A stretch of DNA of 64,000 nt, taken from assembly GCA_905178155.1 (NCBI GenBank), contig CAJINV010000005.1, positions 736,564-800,563 on the forward strand, read 5' to 3'. Origin of the DNA: Amoebophrya sp. A120. Its lineage: Eukaryota > Sar > Dinophyceae > Syndiniales > Amoebophryaceae. The notes beneath the pieces are model-generated. The model worked only from the letters and a program-made list of their open reading frames with translations. It was not told the origin of the DNA and searched no databases. Shown here piece by piece: positions 1-9,385 of the stretch. The first letter of the stretch is position 1. The number at the start of each line of letters is the position of its first letter. The translations under genes were made by a program, and so were the position numbers.

Positions 1-247
1 GGCGACTTCGGATGGAGGTTTGGGCCACGCGATACCCGACCTGTTGCAGCCTCTGTTGCACCCGGCGCTGCGACCTCTCGTTGCAGTGCTGGAGCACGGT
101 TCGACCCACGTCTGTGGGCGGACAAGTGCGACGCCCGTAGCCACCTCTGTGGCGCGGACGTCGCGGCGCGGTCCCTGCTGCACGCCTCGCTGCTGTATCT
201 AGTAGAAGTACACAAGACGCTGCGAAGCAGCGCAGATACGCCTTTAC
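1..247. other. GC-rich stretch with no supported gene
   Basis: The first 240 bases are GC-rich with short imperfect repeats built on CTGTTGCA and CTCTGTGG-like units. A 60-codon plus-strand frame exists but looks compositionally random and has no recognisable motif. No gene is called. Confidence 0.4.
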
Positions 248-715
248 TTATACAGAGCCGGAGTTCCACCACTGTGAAGGGTGTGACCTTTTGAGAACAT
301 ACGAAGTAAAAAAGCTGGCAGCCGTCGAGGGGCGCCAGCGCTTTGGGGATTTGGGAAGAAGTTTGTGTTCCGCCACGACATAGCAAATTCTACCCAAGTG
401 ACATCATGGATCAGGTACCAACAGGGCTGGAGGTGGAGGTGCTCCTCTTTCAGATGGAGTTGTAGATGAGGTAGGTCCAGACACCTCCTCTTCGTCATCT
501 GTTGATGACCAGCTGCTCTCGTTGTCGCTGTCGCTTTCGTGCGCGCAGGATCCGCAAAGCGTTAGACCACTAGCCGAATTAATATGCTCGTCCTGTTGCG
601 GTGGTGTAATTCTCCTGCTGTCCAAAAATCTTCCTGGCTGATGTTGCGCAGCCTTTATTCGTTGTCCTGCAAAGGTCGCAACAAACGCAAGGAAGAACGC
701 AAGAAAGGGGGTCAT
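248..715 (-). CDS. Small secreted protein, acidic/Ser-rich, two exons
   Basis: Function not recognised. The start at 715 opens with a clear signal peptide (MTPFLAFFLAFVATFAG) followed by a polar, acidic, Ser-rich segment (around SDSDNESSWSSTDDEEE) and a Pro-rich end. The open frame runs out just after a plausible GT donor at 418. A 78-nt GT-AG intron (341-418) keeps the frame and gives a 129-codon product ending at 248. The second exon is inferred only from splice signals and frame, so the C-terminus is uncertain. A low-complexity secreted protein is expected in a parasitic or predatory protist, but no role can be assigned. Confidence 0.42.
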
Positions 716-1341
716 CTTGTCAATGGGAGTGGCCTGTGGTCTCTACGCAGCCTGGTGTCGTGTGATCCTTTCGGCATCCGCTCTCACTCGCTCAGCTGAC
801 GAACCACCGGGCCTGTGGCCGCGGTCCCATCACTCATCCTCTCTGAGGTTAGAGTTGTGCACAATCATGCAGCTAACATGTATAATGGCCCTCGTTGACG
901 TTTGCGGACCAATAAAACTTTTGTTCCCCCCACTCGCGCGCAAGGCTGTTGAATTCTGATTCTGAAAATTGCAGCCAGTTTCTATGCATTTCGACGTCGC
1001 AGTCCAAAATTTTTATCCACTTCTTTGGAAACGTCTGTCTGCGTCCGGCTCTTGTCGAGCTGAGAAGGACGGACGTGCCGTGGGAATGGGCTATGGCCCG
1101 CCACTTCCGGAAATCAATGCAGCTGCTCGCGAGCGTTCATTTTTGAAAACGTAAATCATTCACAGTCGGTGCACAACCGCTAAAATCTTTATTCTCAAGC
1201 ATGAAAGATCGTGATGGACTTTGAAAACTTTACGCATGCAGCGTCTTCTTGGCACTACACACCCGCAGCTGAAGATAAAGCAAATGCGGTAGACGTAGAA
1301 CCGACCTCGATACCTCCCAGTTGAAGACTATCATCCGTCTT
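716..1341. other. Intergenic region
   Basis: Short overlapping frames only (65-80 codons on the plus strand), none with recognisable motifs. No introner ends were seen. Confidence 0.4.
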
Positions 1342-2383
1342 CTACTCATGCACAGCTTCAGAGGTGATCTTTTTCCCATCGCCAAAATTGTTCCCGTCGC
1401 GGTAGGACCGCAGGTTTTTCGGGAGCAGCTTATCCATGTCGAATGTTGATGCTTCCTCCTCGTCCCCGCGACCAGTTTCTCGTCCCGCCTTTATTCCAGC
1501 TGTAACTTCGTCTCCGACTAGACTTTTCGGTAGCCTTGCCAACGGAAAATTCTTCTTCGAGGGAACTAAAAATAATGTCGGGGGTAGCATCCGAAAATGC
1601 CGGTTCATCAACAGGGGCTTCATCGAATCCGACAGCGTCAGCTCGCAGCGCTGCCGTCTCTGCTGGGGCTTTTTCACAATCTCCAGCCACCGCTCCTTCA
1701 CCTCCCGCGCCGGCCGCTCACAGTGGTTGCTGATGTAGATCCAAGGGTCCCCGAAGTTTACGTCCCAATAGTGGTATTCTGTTGACACTCGTATCGTACT
1801 TGTAGTCATCGATTTAGCAGCTGCATTGAAGATTACACACAATAATTCCGAAGTTGAGAAAACTTTCTACTGCCGTTATTTTGTACGTAGACTACGTACG
1901 TACGAGGATGGTTTTGCAATGCATAAGTCGCACGACGCTTTTAGCGCGTCGTCCATCTCGTCCGTCCAGGGAAGTCCCTCTTTCGCGTACTTGCGGCCGG
2001 CAAACACAGAAAGCTGGTTCTCGGAATACACTTCTTTGGGAAACATGCCGTGGTTAAATTCGGTCAGAAAATGGATCAACTTCCTATAACCTGCTCAGGT
2101 GTTACAATCTCAAACGTTACCAATAGAATCTGGAACCTGCCTTGCATGCAGAGAATGAGGAACGTACAGAGTCTTGCGCTTTTCGCAATACAAATTTCGC
2201 CAGATGATTCTAGTGCGGTTTGGCACTCCAGAACTTGTCATGCGCAACCCTGTGCGAGTTGGCTAGATCATACACTTGCTTCTTGCAGCACAAAATCCAA
2301 ATTCTATTGTAACAGTTGAGATTGTAATGTCTGAGTGGGTCATACTTCCGCCGCTGCGCACCGGTCAGCCCCGGGATGCGCAT
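1342..2383 (-). CDS. Myb/SANT-like domain protein, three exons
   Basis: Exons 2345-2383, 1896-2079 and 1342-1778 give 219 codons. The first intron is an introner (2085-2344); the second is a GT-AG intron (1779-1895). Residues ~40-105 carry a Myb/SANT pattern: LPWTDEMDDALKASCD, then WIYISNHCERPAREVKERWLEI, i.e. spaced Trp residues and a basic third helix with the R-EVKERW signature. The remainder is basic and polar. Family knowledge suggests DNA or chromatin binding in the nucleus; specific target unknown. The start ATG at 2383 is the first Met in frame, but an upstream exon cannot be excluded. The exact donor of intron 2 is ambiguous because GTAC repeats in tandem there. Confidence 0.55.
2085..2344. 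mobile_element. Introner, family H, in the Myb/SANT-like gene
   Basis: 260-bp element with TIRs beginning TATAACCTGCTCAG and, from the other end, TATGACCCACTCAG; both continue into TTACAATCTCAA. Flanked by identical CTTCC repeats (2080-2084, 2345-2349). Removal with one repeat joins the codons for RRK and LIH in frame. Confidence 0.85.
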
Positions 2384-2472
2384 CACCTTTTTTTGTCAGA
2401 TATCATAGTTTCCTACGCAGGGGCTACTTGTCGTTTTTTACCGTGCTCCAGTAGTTCTTAGGCCTATTGAAT

Positions 2473-3178
2473 GGTAAAGGTGTAGACCAGGGCCCCTGGG
2501 ACCAGGGCCCCCAGGACCAGGGCCCCCAGGACCAGGGCCCCTAGGACCAGGGCCCCTAGGGGCTGGGGCCCTTACGGACTGGGGCCCCTACGGACTGGGG
2601 CCCCAGTCGTGTCTCAGAATCTGGCGTCCCGGAATCTGGTGTGCCGGCGTCTGGATCTGGAAGAGTTGGGGCGTCCCTCTACGTACAAAAAAAGCACAGC
2701 TCGACTTTCATGGTGACAATTTGAGATGTCTCTCGTTAGCACTTTGAGCTGCATCCCTGTCCACTCAAGCAGTGCTTTTGCTGGGAAACATTTCGAATAC
2801 AAACGGCGCCCGTCGCATTGTAAATAGATCTGGGTCTGCACAACTAAGAACTTGTGACGCGTGTCGAGGAATTATATAGAAAGCGAAAGAGATGCTCTGG
2901 GTAGTCAGCAGACTGCGTCACGTATTACGTGTGGCCTGCCTTCTTCCACCTCCTGGCCCGATGCTAGGACTTACATGACACGCATACTTGGTGGCCCAGA
3001 TACGCTGGCAGACAGCTCCGGTTCCGGCCGCGCCTCGCCGTGTGCCAGATTTTTCCGGGACGCCGTTCAGTCCGTAGGGGCCCCGGTCCGTAGGGGCCCT
3101 GGTCCTGGGGGGCCTGGTCCTGGGGGCCCTGGTCCCAGGGGCCCTGGTCTGAGCAGGGGCCCTGGTCTACCCGGATAC
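2473..3178. mobile_element. GGGCCC-rich fold-back element with flanking 10-bp repeats
   Basis: About 706 bp between two identical CCTATTGAAT copies (2463-2472 and 3179-3188). Both ends are inverted copies of one another: GTGTAGACCAGGGCCCC on the left matches GGGGCCCTGGTCTACCC on the right. Each arm holds four or more tandem units of about 18 bp centred on GGGCCC, then a second inverted block (GGCGTCCCGGAA on the left, TTTTTCCGGGACGCC on the right). No coding frame inside is convincing. It looks like a non-autonomous fold-back or MITE-like transposon. It is unrelated in sequence to the introners and lies between genes. Confidence 0.7.
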
Positions 3179-3372
3179 CCTATTGAATACCCGATGCTCC
3201 TACCATCGTTCACCCGAAGGAGCAGCGCAGAATCTGGATCTGTCTCGAGGGAGTACTTTTATTGATTCGCGTACTACTTGCACCCAACGCAAGTGGTTGT
3301 AACTCAGGTTTCAAAACTATGACTATCGAGTTCGAGGACATATTAGTACGACGAAAATATTTTTAAACTTGT

Positions 3373-3966
3373 CTATACCTCTTTCTGATCCATGGAGGCG
3401 AAGTCTGCCCAAGACCCGTGCGGGGGGTCGAACAATGCTGCCACCTCTTCCAACTGATTCTCATCCTCCTTGAACAGGTCTGGGATGGCTTTCAGGAACC
3501 GCCGCACGTCCCAGCCTTCGGGCGGCGGCTTTGCGTATTCCCGTCGCACCGCGGACACTTCGGCCCGGGACAGCTCCTGCTTTTTCTCGGTAAGCCGCCG
3601 CTTGAACGCATGCACGTCCAAATACTGCTTTGGGTAGCGAACCCGAGGGTCGACCTCCGACTGCTTCGGATATTCCACGGTGGCAAAGAACCTGGTTGCA
3701 CGGGTGGTACACCTTGTCGTCCGGGCCGCTCGCGATAGCACAGGACAGCGTTTATCTGATACCGGTCGCCTAGTTGTACTTGTACGGTCAACATCAAAGC
3801 CACATGAAGATGGCGTCGCAAAGGCGGAGGACGTAGCCCGGGTGCAGTTTGGCAAACGGGGGATCAAACGTGGTGGACAAACATAGCGGCCTCGATAATG
3901 GAAAGGTCCACTGCTTGACGAGGAGCAGGAAGACGACGAGACGCCCAAACTAGTGCCCGCTCGCAT
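3373..3966 (-). CDS. Basic protein with possible mitochondrial targeting, function unknown
   Basis: Single-exon frame of 197 codons if started at the ATG at 3966; the frame stays open to 4086 upstream. The first ~95 residues are rich in Ser, Arg and Thr and poor in acidic residues, which fits an organelle transit peptide. The C-terminal ~100 residues look like a conserved soluble domain: VEYPKQSEVDPRVRYPKQ, then an RRLTEKKQELSRAEVSAVRR helix and WDVRRFLKAIPDLFKEDENQ. I do not recognise the family. A mitochondrial ribosomal or respiratory accessory subunit would fit the composition, but nothing in the sequence proves it. No introner interrupts it. Confidence 0.6.
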   Translation of the reverse strand: MRAGTSLGVSSSSCSSSSSGPFHYRGRYVCPPRLIPRLPNCTRATSSAFATPSSCGFDVDRTSTTRRPVSDKRCPVLSRAARTTRCTTRATRFFATVEYPKQSEVDPRVRYPKQYLDVHAFKRRLTEKKQELSRAEVSAVRREYAKPPPEGWDVRRFLKAIPDLFKEDENQLEEVAALFDPPHGSWADFASMDQKEV

Positions 3967-5497
3967 ACTTTCCCGCCTCCGGGTTCTGTCCTGTCTACCT
4001 CGAATCAAATCGGTACAACTTTGAACAAGAAGAAGCTGCGAATTGGGCGGCGGGCCCAGGCTCCGTCGTCGAGTACAATAATTCAAAACAACAAGAGGAA
4101 GAGCGCATGGCTATCTGAATTAAAGCAATTGCAACTACAACACTTGTACAATGACATACATTCTGGTCAAAGATGCAAACGACGCACAAGAAGAGCTACA
4201 ATCGCAAGCAACACTTATATAAAACTTGGAACATAGTAGACGACCGCTTTCTCATGCTCCTGGGCTACTCCTGTCACAGTAGGAAAAGGGCTTTCGAGCT
4301 GCAGATATCCTTCATCTCAGTGCAATTCAAGTTCAACAAACATTGAATGACCTTGTGATCATCATGGACATGGATTTGTGTGAGAGGTTGCAAAAGATAA
4401 AACCACCAGTGTGAAGGTGGAAGATCGTACTATGCGTGATTTAGACGTACATCATGAAATTCCCTTCAACGATAGTGAGTACTGCTACAGCTAAATTTCT
4501 GGATAAAGATTTTAGGTGCGCCGTGCGTGCGAAATCTTGTCCTGTTCCTGTTTGGCAGATTTTTTGTAAATACAGAGCAATATTCTTCTGCCCATGCGAG
4601 GTACTACTTTTATCTGTCGTACGCTGTATTGACCATGGTCATTCTTGCATATTCCAGAGAGCCTGAGACGGAACCCTCTCCTGCGCAGGGGTGCAGGCTT
4701 CCGACACAGAGCCTCAAATGCACCTGAAGCACCGCCTGTGAACGTCGGAGCATCCTTATGAGAATGCTGGAGTCGCAGTTTAAAGAATATAGCGTGTGGT
4801 TTCGATTATCTCCAAACTTGCTATGAAAGTACTAAATCGGTGGATCCCAAAAAAAAACCTGCGCGTAACAAACGGTTGAACCAAGTGGCTCTGGATATTT
4901 TGATGCATGGCTTTTCTTTCTCCTGTATTAATCTGTAAAAATCTCGTTCAAAACTAAAATTATTGCCACCCAAAAATCGGCGTGCCGTGATAAGATACTC
5001 AAAAGCACTGAGCGTTGCTATCTACAGCGAAAAAAAACTGACTGTAATCCTCAAAAACTCTGTATTCTTTAACTTTATCTTTTTTCTCGCAGGAAATATG
5101 ACGAGACCGTGACACTTCTTTATTCCTCGTACATTTCTATGAGGTGAAATAGAAATTGTTTGACAAGCGACAACACGAAAATACGTAAAGACTCGCGCAC
5201 ATCACAAGTCTTTGCCTCGAAGCGAAAAAAATTATTGGCTTTAGTGGACCCAAAAATTCTGTTTGTTCTAGGAAGCGGAAGTTGCCGCTCTCGCAGAGTC
5301 GCATGTCATTCTCTAGTGAGACAGTATTGCGCGCAGAAGTACTTATTCTCATGAGTTGCGATCTCCGAGCTTCTTGCACAGGTATCTGTACAACATATTC
5401 TAGCACGATCGGCCCTGAAGGTTTTCGCAGTTTTTTATGCCGGATTCTCTTGCTGCTTTCGCCTCAACTTGATTGGATTCACGACCAGCTACTTACA
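3967..5497. other. Intergenic region, AT-rich
   Basis: Only short frames without motifs on either strand. The middle (4800-5160) is AT-rich. No introner ends were found. Confidence 0.4.
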
Positions 5498-6160
5498 TTA
5501 CAACTGTTTTCCGTCCACATTTATGAAGCACACTGAACCTGAAGGCCCGATTTTCTTGGAGCAATTCAAAAAATTATTTGTATCGACGGACGTAACACGC
5601 ACTACTGCTCGAGCCCTGATGAAGCAGTTCAACCGCATGCGATTCCACCCGACTGTGAATGATCGTACTATCAAATGTAAAAATGTCTGGGTCTGGAAGG
5701 TTGGAACTTGTGATGCCAACTTTGGACTCTAAAAAAATCTGTATTGCATGGCCAGCAATAGGAGCCCAGTTTTTGCTACGCAGGGAGGGTATTTGTCATG
5801 CGCAATAGGCATCAGGAAGGCCTCTAAAAATTTGTGATGCCAGATCATGCATTACAGACATCCTGAGTCACGTGAAATATGCATGACAAACCTGGCAACC
5901 TTCCAGACCCAGACATTTTTACGTTTGATACGTACCACGACACTGCAAAAGACGACCGGGCAATTCCGTAATTCCATTGGTTGTTCTTCCTTCTTCCGTG
6001 AGAACTTCGCGCTCTACTGCGGTTGCTGGCCAGCGGTCCCCGGAAAACCCGAGAAGGCCGCCATCGCCAACCCTTGCACGCCCGCGCTCAGCACACCGAG
6101 TGTGGCCATGCCCCGCCACATGTCCGCCGTCTCGCGTCTGGCCGCCTCGCGCTCTTGCGC
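5498..6160 (-). CDS. Uncertain coding segment around an introner
   Basis: The introner at 5669-5930 implies a transcribed host here, but the strand is not settled. On the minus strand, splicing joins an upstream open frame (KKEEQPMELRNC) to VVRSFTVGWNRMRLNCFIRA and ends at 5498. On the plus strand, ATG 5523 spliced to 5936-6251 gives 153 codons ending in a hydrophobic segment (VFVWVLVFLLVVFSS). Both keep frame. I favour the minus strand because every other supported gene is on it. The upper boundary given is approximate, no start codon is certain, and no family was recognised. Confidence 0.3.
5669..5930. mobile_element. Introner, family A
   Basis: 262 bp. TIRs start TATCAAATGTAAAAATGTC and, inverted, TATCAAACGTAAAAATGTC, with the CTGGGTCTGGAA core. 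Flanked by identical CGTAC repeats. Internal motifs include TTTGTCATGC, ATTTGTGATGC and GCATGACAAA. Host gene orientation is uncertain. Confidence 0.85.
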
Positions 6161-6504
6161 CTGCGTGGGTTACGTTTTTGTTTGGGTTTTAGTTTTTCTA
6201 CTTGTTGTATTTTCATCCATTGTAAATGTAAGCGCCGCAACCCCTTGCTAATACTTCATGCAAACTTTAATGTGTTCTTTCACGTGTTGCACAGCAGATT
6301 GAAAAAATAAAAATAGAAACATGAAAAATACAGTCAATTCCCGGGCTGGCTCCACCTGGCGCCTCTTGCAGGACAAGCAGCTGAGGAATCCCCGGCGAGA
6401 CGGCTCCTCTGGCTCGGCATTCTTGGCGAGTGACTCGAAATGCTCCTCGGTCTTACGCGGAGCGGCACGAGAGCTAGAACCTGGAAGAGAGGTTTTACAA
6501 ACTT

Positions 6505-7092
6505 TTAGCAGGAGGAGGTAGAAGATGCTATTTGTACAAATGCTGCATCTTCACACAACACTTTTCTTTCCCCGAAAAACTCAAACTGCGACTGAAGATC
6601 CTTATTACCGGGCTCCGAGTTGCTGTCGTCGCTGTTATCCACGAAGCTGACCACCTTGCCGTCGTCCATTCCGGATAAGTTTGGATTGGACCCCGGCGCC
6701 TCTGTGGACTCCGTTTGGAACGAAGGAATCTTCCGCAGGTCACCGCCGATCGGGGAAGCGGACGTCGATTTGATATTACCGTCATCACGCGCTGGGCTGT
6801 TGGAGCGGTTGCGGCTAGTCATATTGGAACGGTAACGCAGGCCGCCCTTTCTTGGGGTCACTGGCAGGGAGAGGTCGGCATCTGCAGTTTTATTTCAAGG
6901 AAGAAGTCGTGGAAAATTTGCATCAATTTACTTCTGATCGTGGTAAGAAGCTAGCACTTTTCGGAAAAAAAATCGCATCTACTTTCTTATTGGCGGAGCA
7001 GACCCGCAAAATCGCCTACCTCCTGGAACGGCAGCCAATACGCTGGTGCAGACCGCGGCTCCACACAGGACGAGGTTGCGAAAGACAGCCAT
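6505..7092 (-). CDS. Small secreted protein, Ser/Asn/Asp-rich
   Basis: Two exons (7020-7092 and 6505-6881) joined by a GT-AG intron (6882-7019) give 149 codons. The N-terminus is a clean signal peptide, MAVFRNLVLCGAAVCTSVLAAVPG, with a likely cleavage site near VLAAVPG-D. The mature part is short, basic at first (TPRKGGLRYRSN), then polar with many Ser, Asn and Asp residues. It ends in a Ser/Thr/Cys tail. No domain recognised. Secretion or export through the endomembrane system is inferred from the signal peptide. The splice is well supported because the frame and the Gly-Asp junction are continuous. Confidence 0.65.
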
Positions 7093-9385
7093 TTTTTGGA
7101 ATACTTTTTGCAAACTACAAACGAATTTCAGAATTTGAGTGAGGCACAGGACTTGCTTAGAAGGATTTACTCTTGGCGTAAACGTAAAGTCGTGCACTGA
7201 ACTCTACAATTACTTTTAGTATGATCCTCAAACTGAAAAATAAATGCGTATAAGGAGGCCAACTGCAACTACTACGACCGGCCAGTGAGAACCATAAAAA
7301 GCACTGAAACTGTCTAGCAGAAGCTCAAGCTGTATAACATGCGATTAAGACCAATCAAACTTGGACTGTTTTTAGTTTCAGCGAAAAGTGAAATAAAGTG
7401 TGAAGAAGAAAAGCGCAACATAATACACGCGCTTCGAGGTGCTTCGACAAAGAGTTCAGACAGACTTTCCACTTCCGTCACAAGCGGCACGATAAAACAT
7501 ATAAATTAACCAAGTGCCTACTAAATACATTGGATCTTTTTGTCGTCGACGCAGGCATCTGATCTCGCAGGATGGAAAATGAACCTTGCATTGACAGCAA
7601 GACTTGTGAGCAGCATGGGAAAACAAAAGGGAAGGACCTAGTGAGGGACCAGAACAACATCTTCAATCTGTTTATCGCAGTTTTTCTTTTTAATCAAGAT
7701 CTCTGGCAATGCGAGTTTCAGGTTGAACATACGAGATAAGCAAGCGAGGGGCCGACTGTTGCGAGACTTACTACGTTGTACTGCAAGTCAAGACTTTATT
7801 TTGATGTTGTCTCGAGATACAACTGCATCTGCAACAACAGGTTGGTCTGTCCCAAGTTCTCAACACCAACAGGCATTTTTCCAACTATCGACAATAAATT
7901 TCTTTGAAGTTCCTTCTGAGCACGACAGCTGCTCGACCTTCAACTTGCCGGAGCTATTGCTATCGACAGAATAGATTCGAAGTATCAACAAATAGGCTTA
8001 CAAGTAACTGATGAACTTTTGCTATTGTGCAACATCACATCAAATGCATTTTTACAGGGCATCATCATCTTCACGCGAGACGCTCCATCGAGCGAACGAA
8101 CAAGGCTCGCCGGCGCGTGGAGTGGTGGTGCTAGAATACAAGTTTAATTTTTTGATAAAAGTCGCTATATACTTGAAACCCAAACTATGCGTAAGAGATC
8201 GTATATCGAACTTGGTTCATGGCTTCATCAGTGCTGCACTTTTACAACGGTGGTGGCGTAGTTCTTTGTGTCATCTACTTACTCTTTGGATCCTGCTCCA
8301 TCCCCTCTTTCAATTACTGTTCTCGACGGCACGAAGCGTGTGTGTTTCGGTTTATTCATACTTAATCTCGATACGCAAGAAAAGCCAAGTCAACTAGATA
8401 GGATTTCTGCGATCGGAAGTGACATTCCACGTTTTTTCGTGTTTCTACCAGCAACCGATACTCAAATTACCCCGTGTAGCATCCATTCCAGTACGAGTCA
8501 GTGCCATTTGCATTAAGCCGCAACCCGTGTCCTTGATATAAATATGGTTGTATATGTGATAAAATTTAATTCTTCCCCCGCCACCGCGAGTTCGTTTTGT
8601 CTCTCCCTTCCCCCGGTTGGCGTGCTTCGTAGTTCTAGTTGTTTTCTTGGTAGTTTGTTACCCATCCTCATGAAGATCACCCTATCCGTTCATGATTCTG
8701 TTTTGGCACCATCGTTCCTCTACTTCTACAGCTGCTTGTAAAAATTCCAATCGATGCCGTGCGTCGAGGTCTAACTTAGACCTGGAGCTGGGGACGATGA
8801 TCCTGCCGGCTGACTTCTCGAGCTCGGCGTTCGATCGGGTACACCACGTTCGATCGGTTATACCACGTTTTATCTCGCGGCAGTTCGTTTTCCGTATCAT
8901 GTTCCTGGTCCGGATGTTATTTCCGTGGCGCGGGCACCACAATACTGGGCTGTGCTGTCATGGGTCTCGCAGCCGCTGTCGTTTTGAATTTGATGATGGT
9001 TCGTTCATCCGTTTCTCTACTTTGCCAAGTTAGTAGTTCCTAGTTGTTGTAGTACAGCATAAGGCAGGCGCGGGGTTCTTTCTTTCTTCTTGATCTGTCC
9101 TGGTCCTGGGGTGGAAGTACGAGTACGACCAAGAAGAACTCCATAAAAGTCTTCCTCGTTGCAATGTTCTTGAGGTAGACGTTGTACTAAAGGTCGTACG
9201 TACTGCAACAAGTCCTGCTCGGGGGTTTGGTTTGGTACAAAGGAGCATGCAATGTCCGCCGTAGAAGAAGTCCTCGACGTCCTCCCGCGATCATGAACGA
9301 AGACACCAATTTTTCAAGCAGCATCTTCGAAAAGAACGCCGGAAGACACGACAGTCCCCACGACGGCCCCTTTTTCTGTTCCCTG
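7093..9385. other. Long region without a supported gene
   Basis: About 2.3 kb with only short frames on both strands. A GC-richer part (8750-9380) has minus-strand frames up to 89 codons, but none shows a domain, signal peptide or continuous splice model. The end of the methyltransferase gene lies just beyond 9386. Confidence 0.4.

Noticed and set aside
20-202. 60-codon plus-strand frame at the window start
   Set aside because: Biased composition from GC-rich short repeats, no motif and no context support.
5523-6251. Plus-strand 153-codon gene across the 5669-5930 introner
   Set aside because: It keeps frame but would be the only plus-strand gene, and a minus-strand reading also works. Left as uncertain rather than called.
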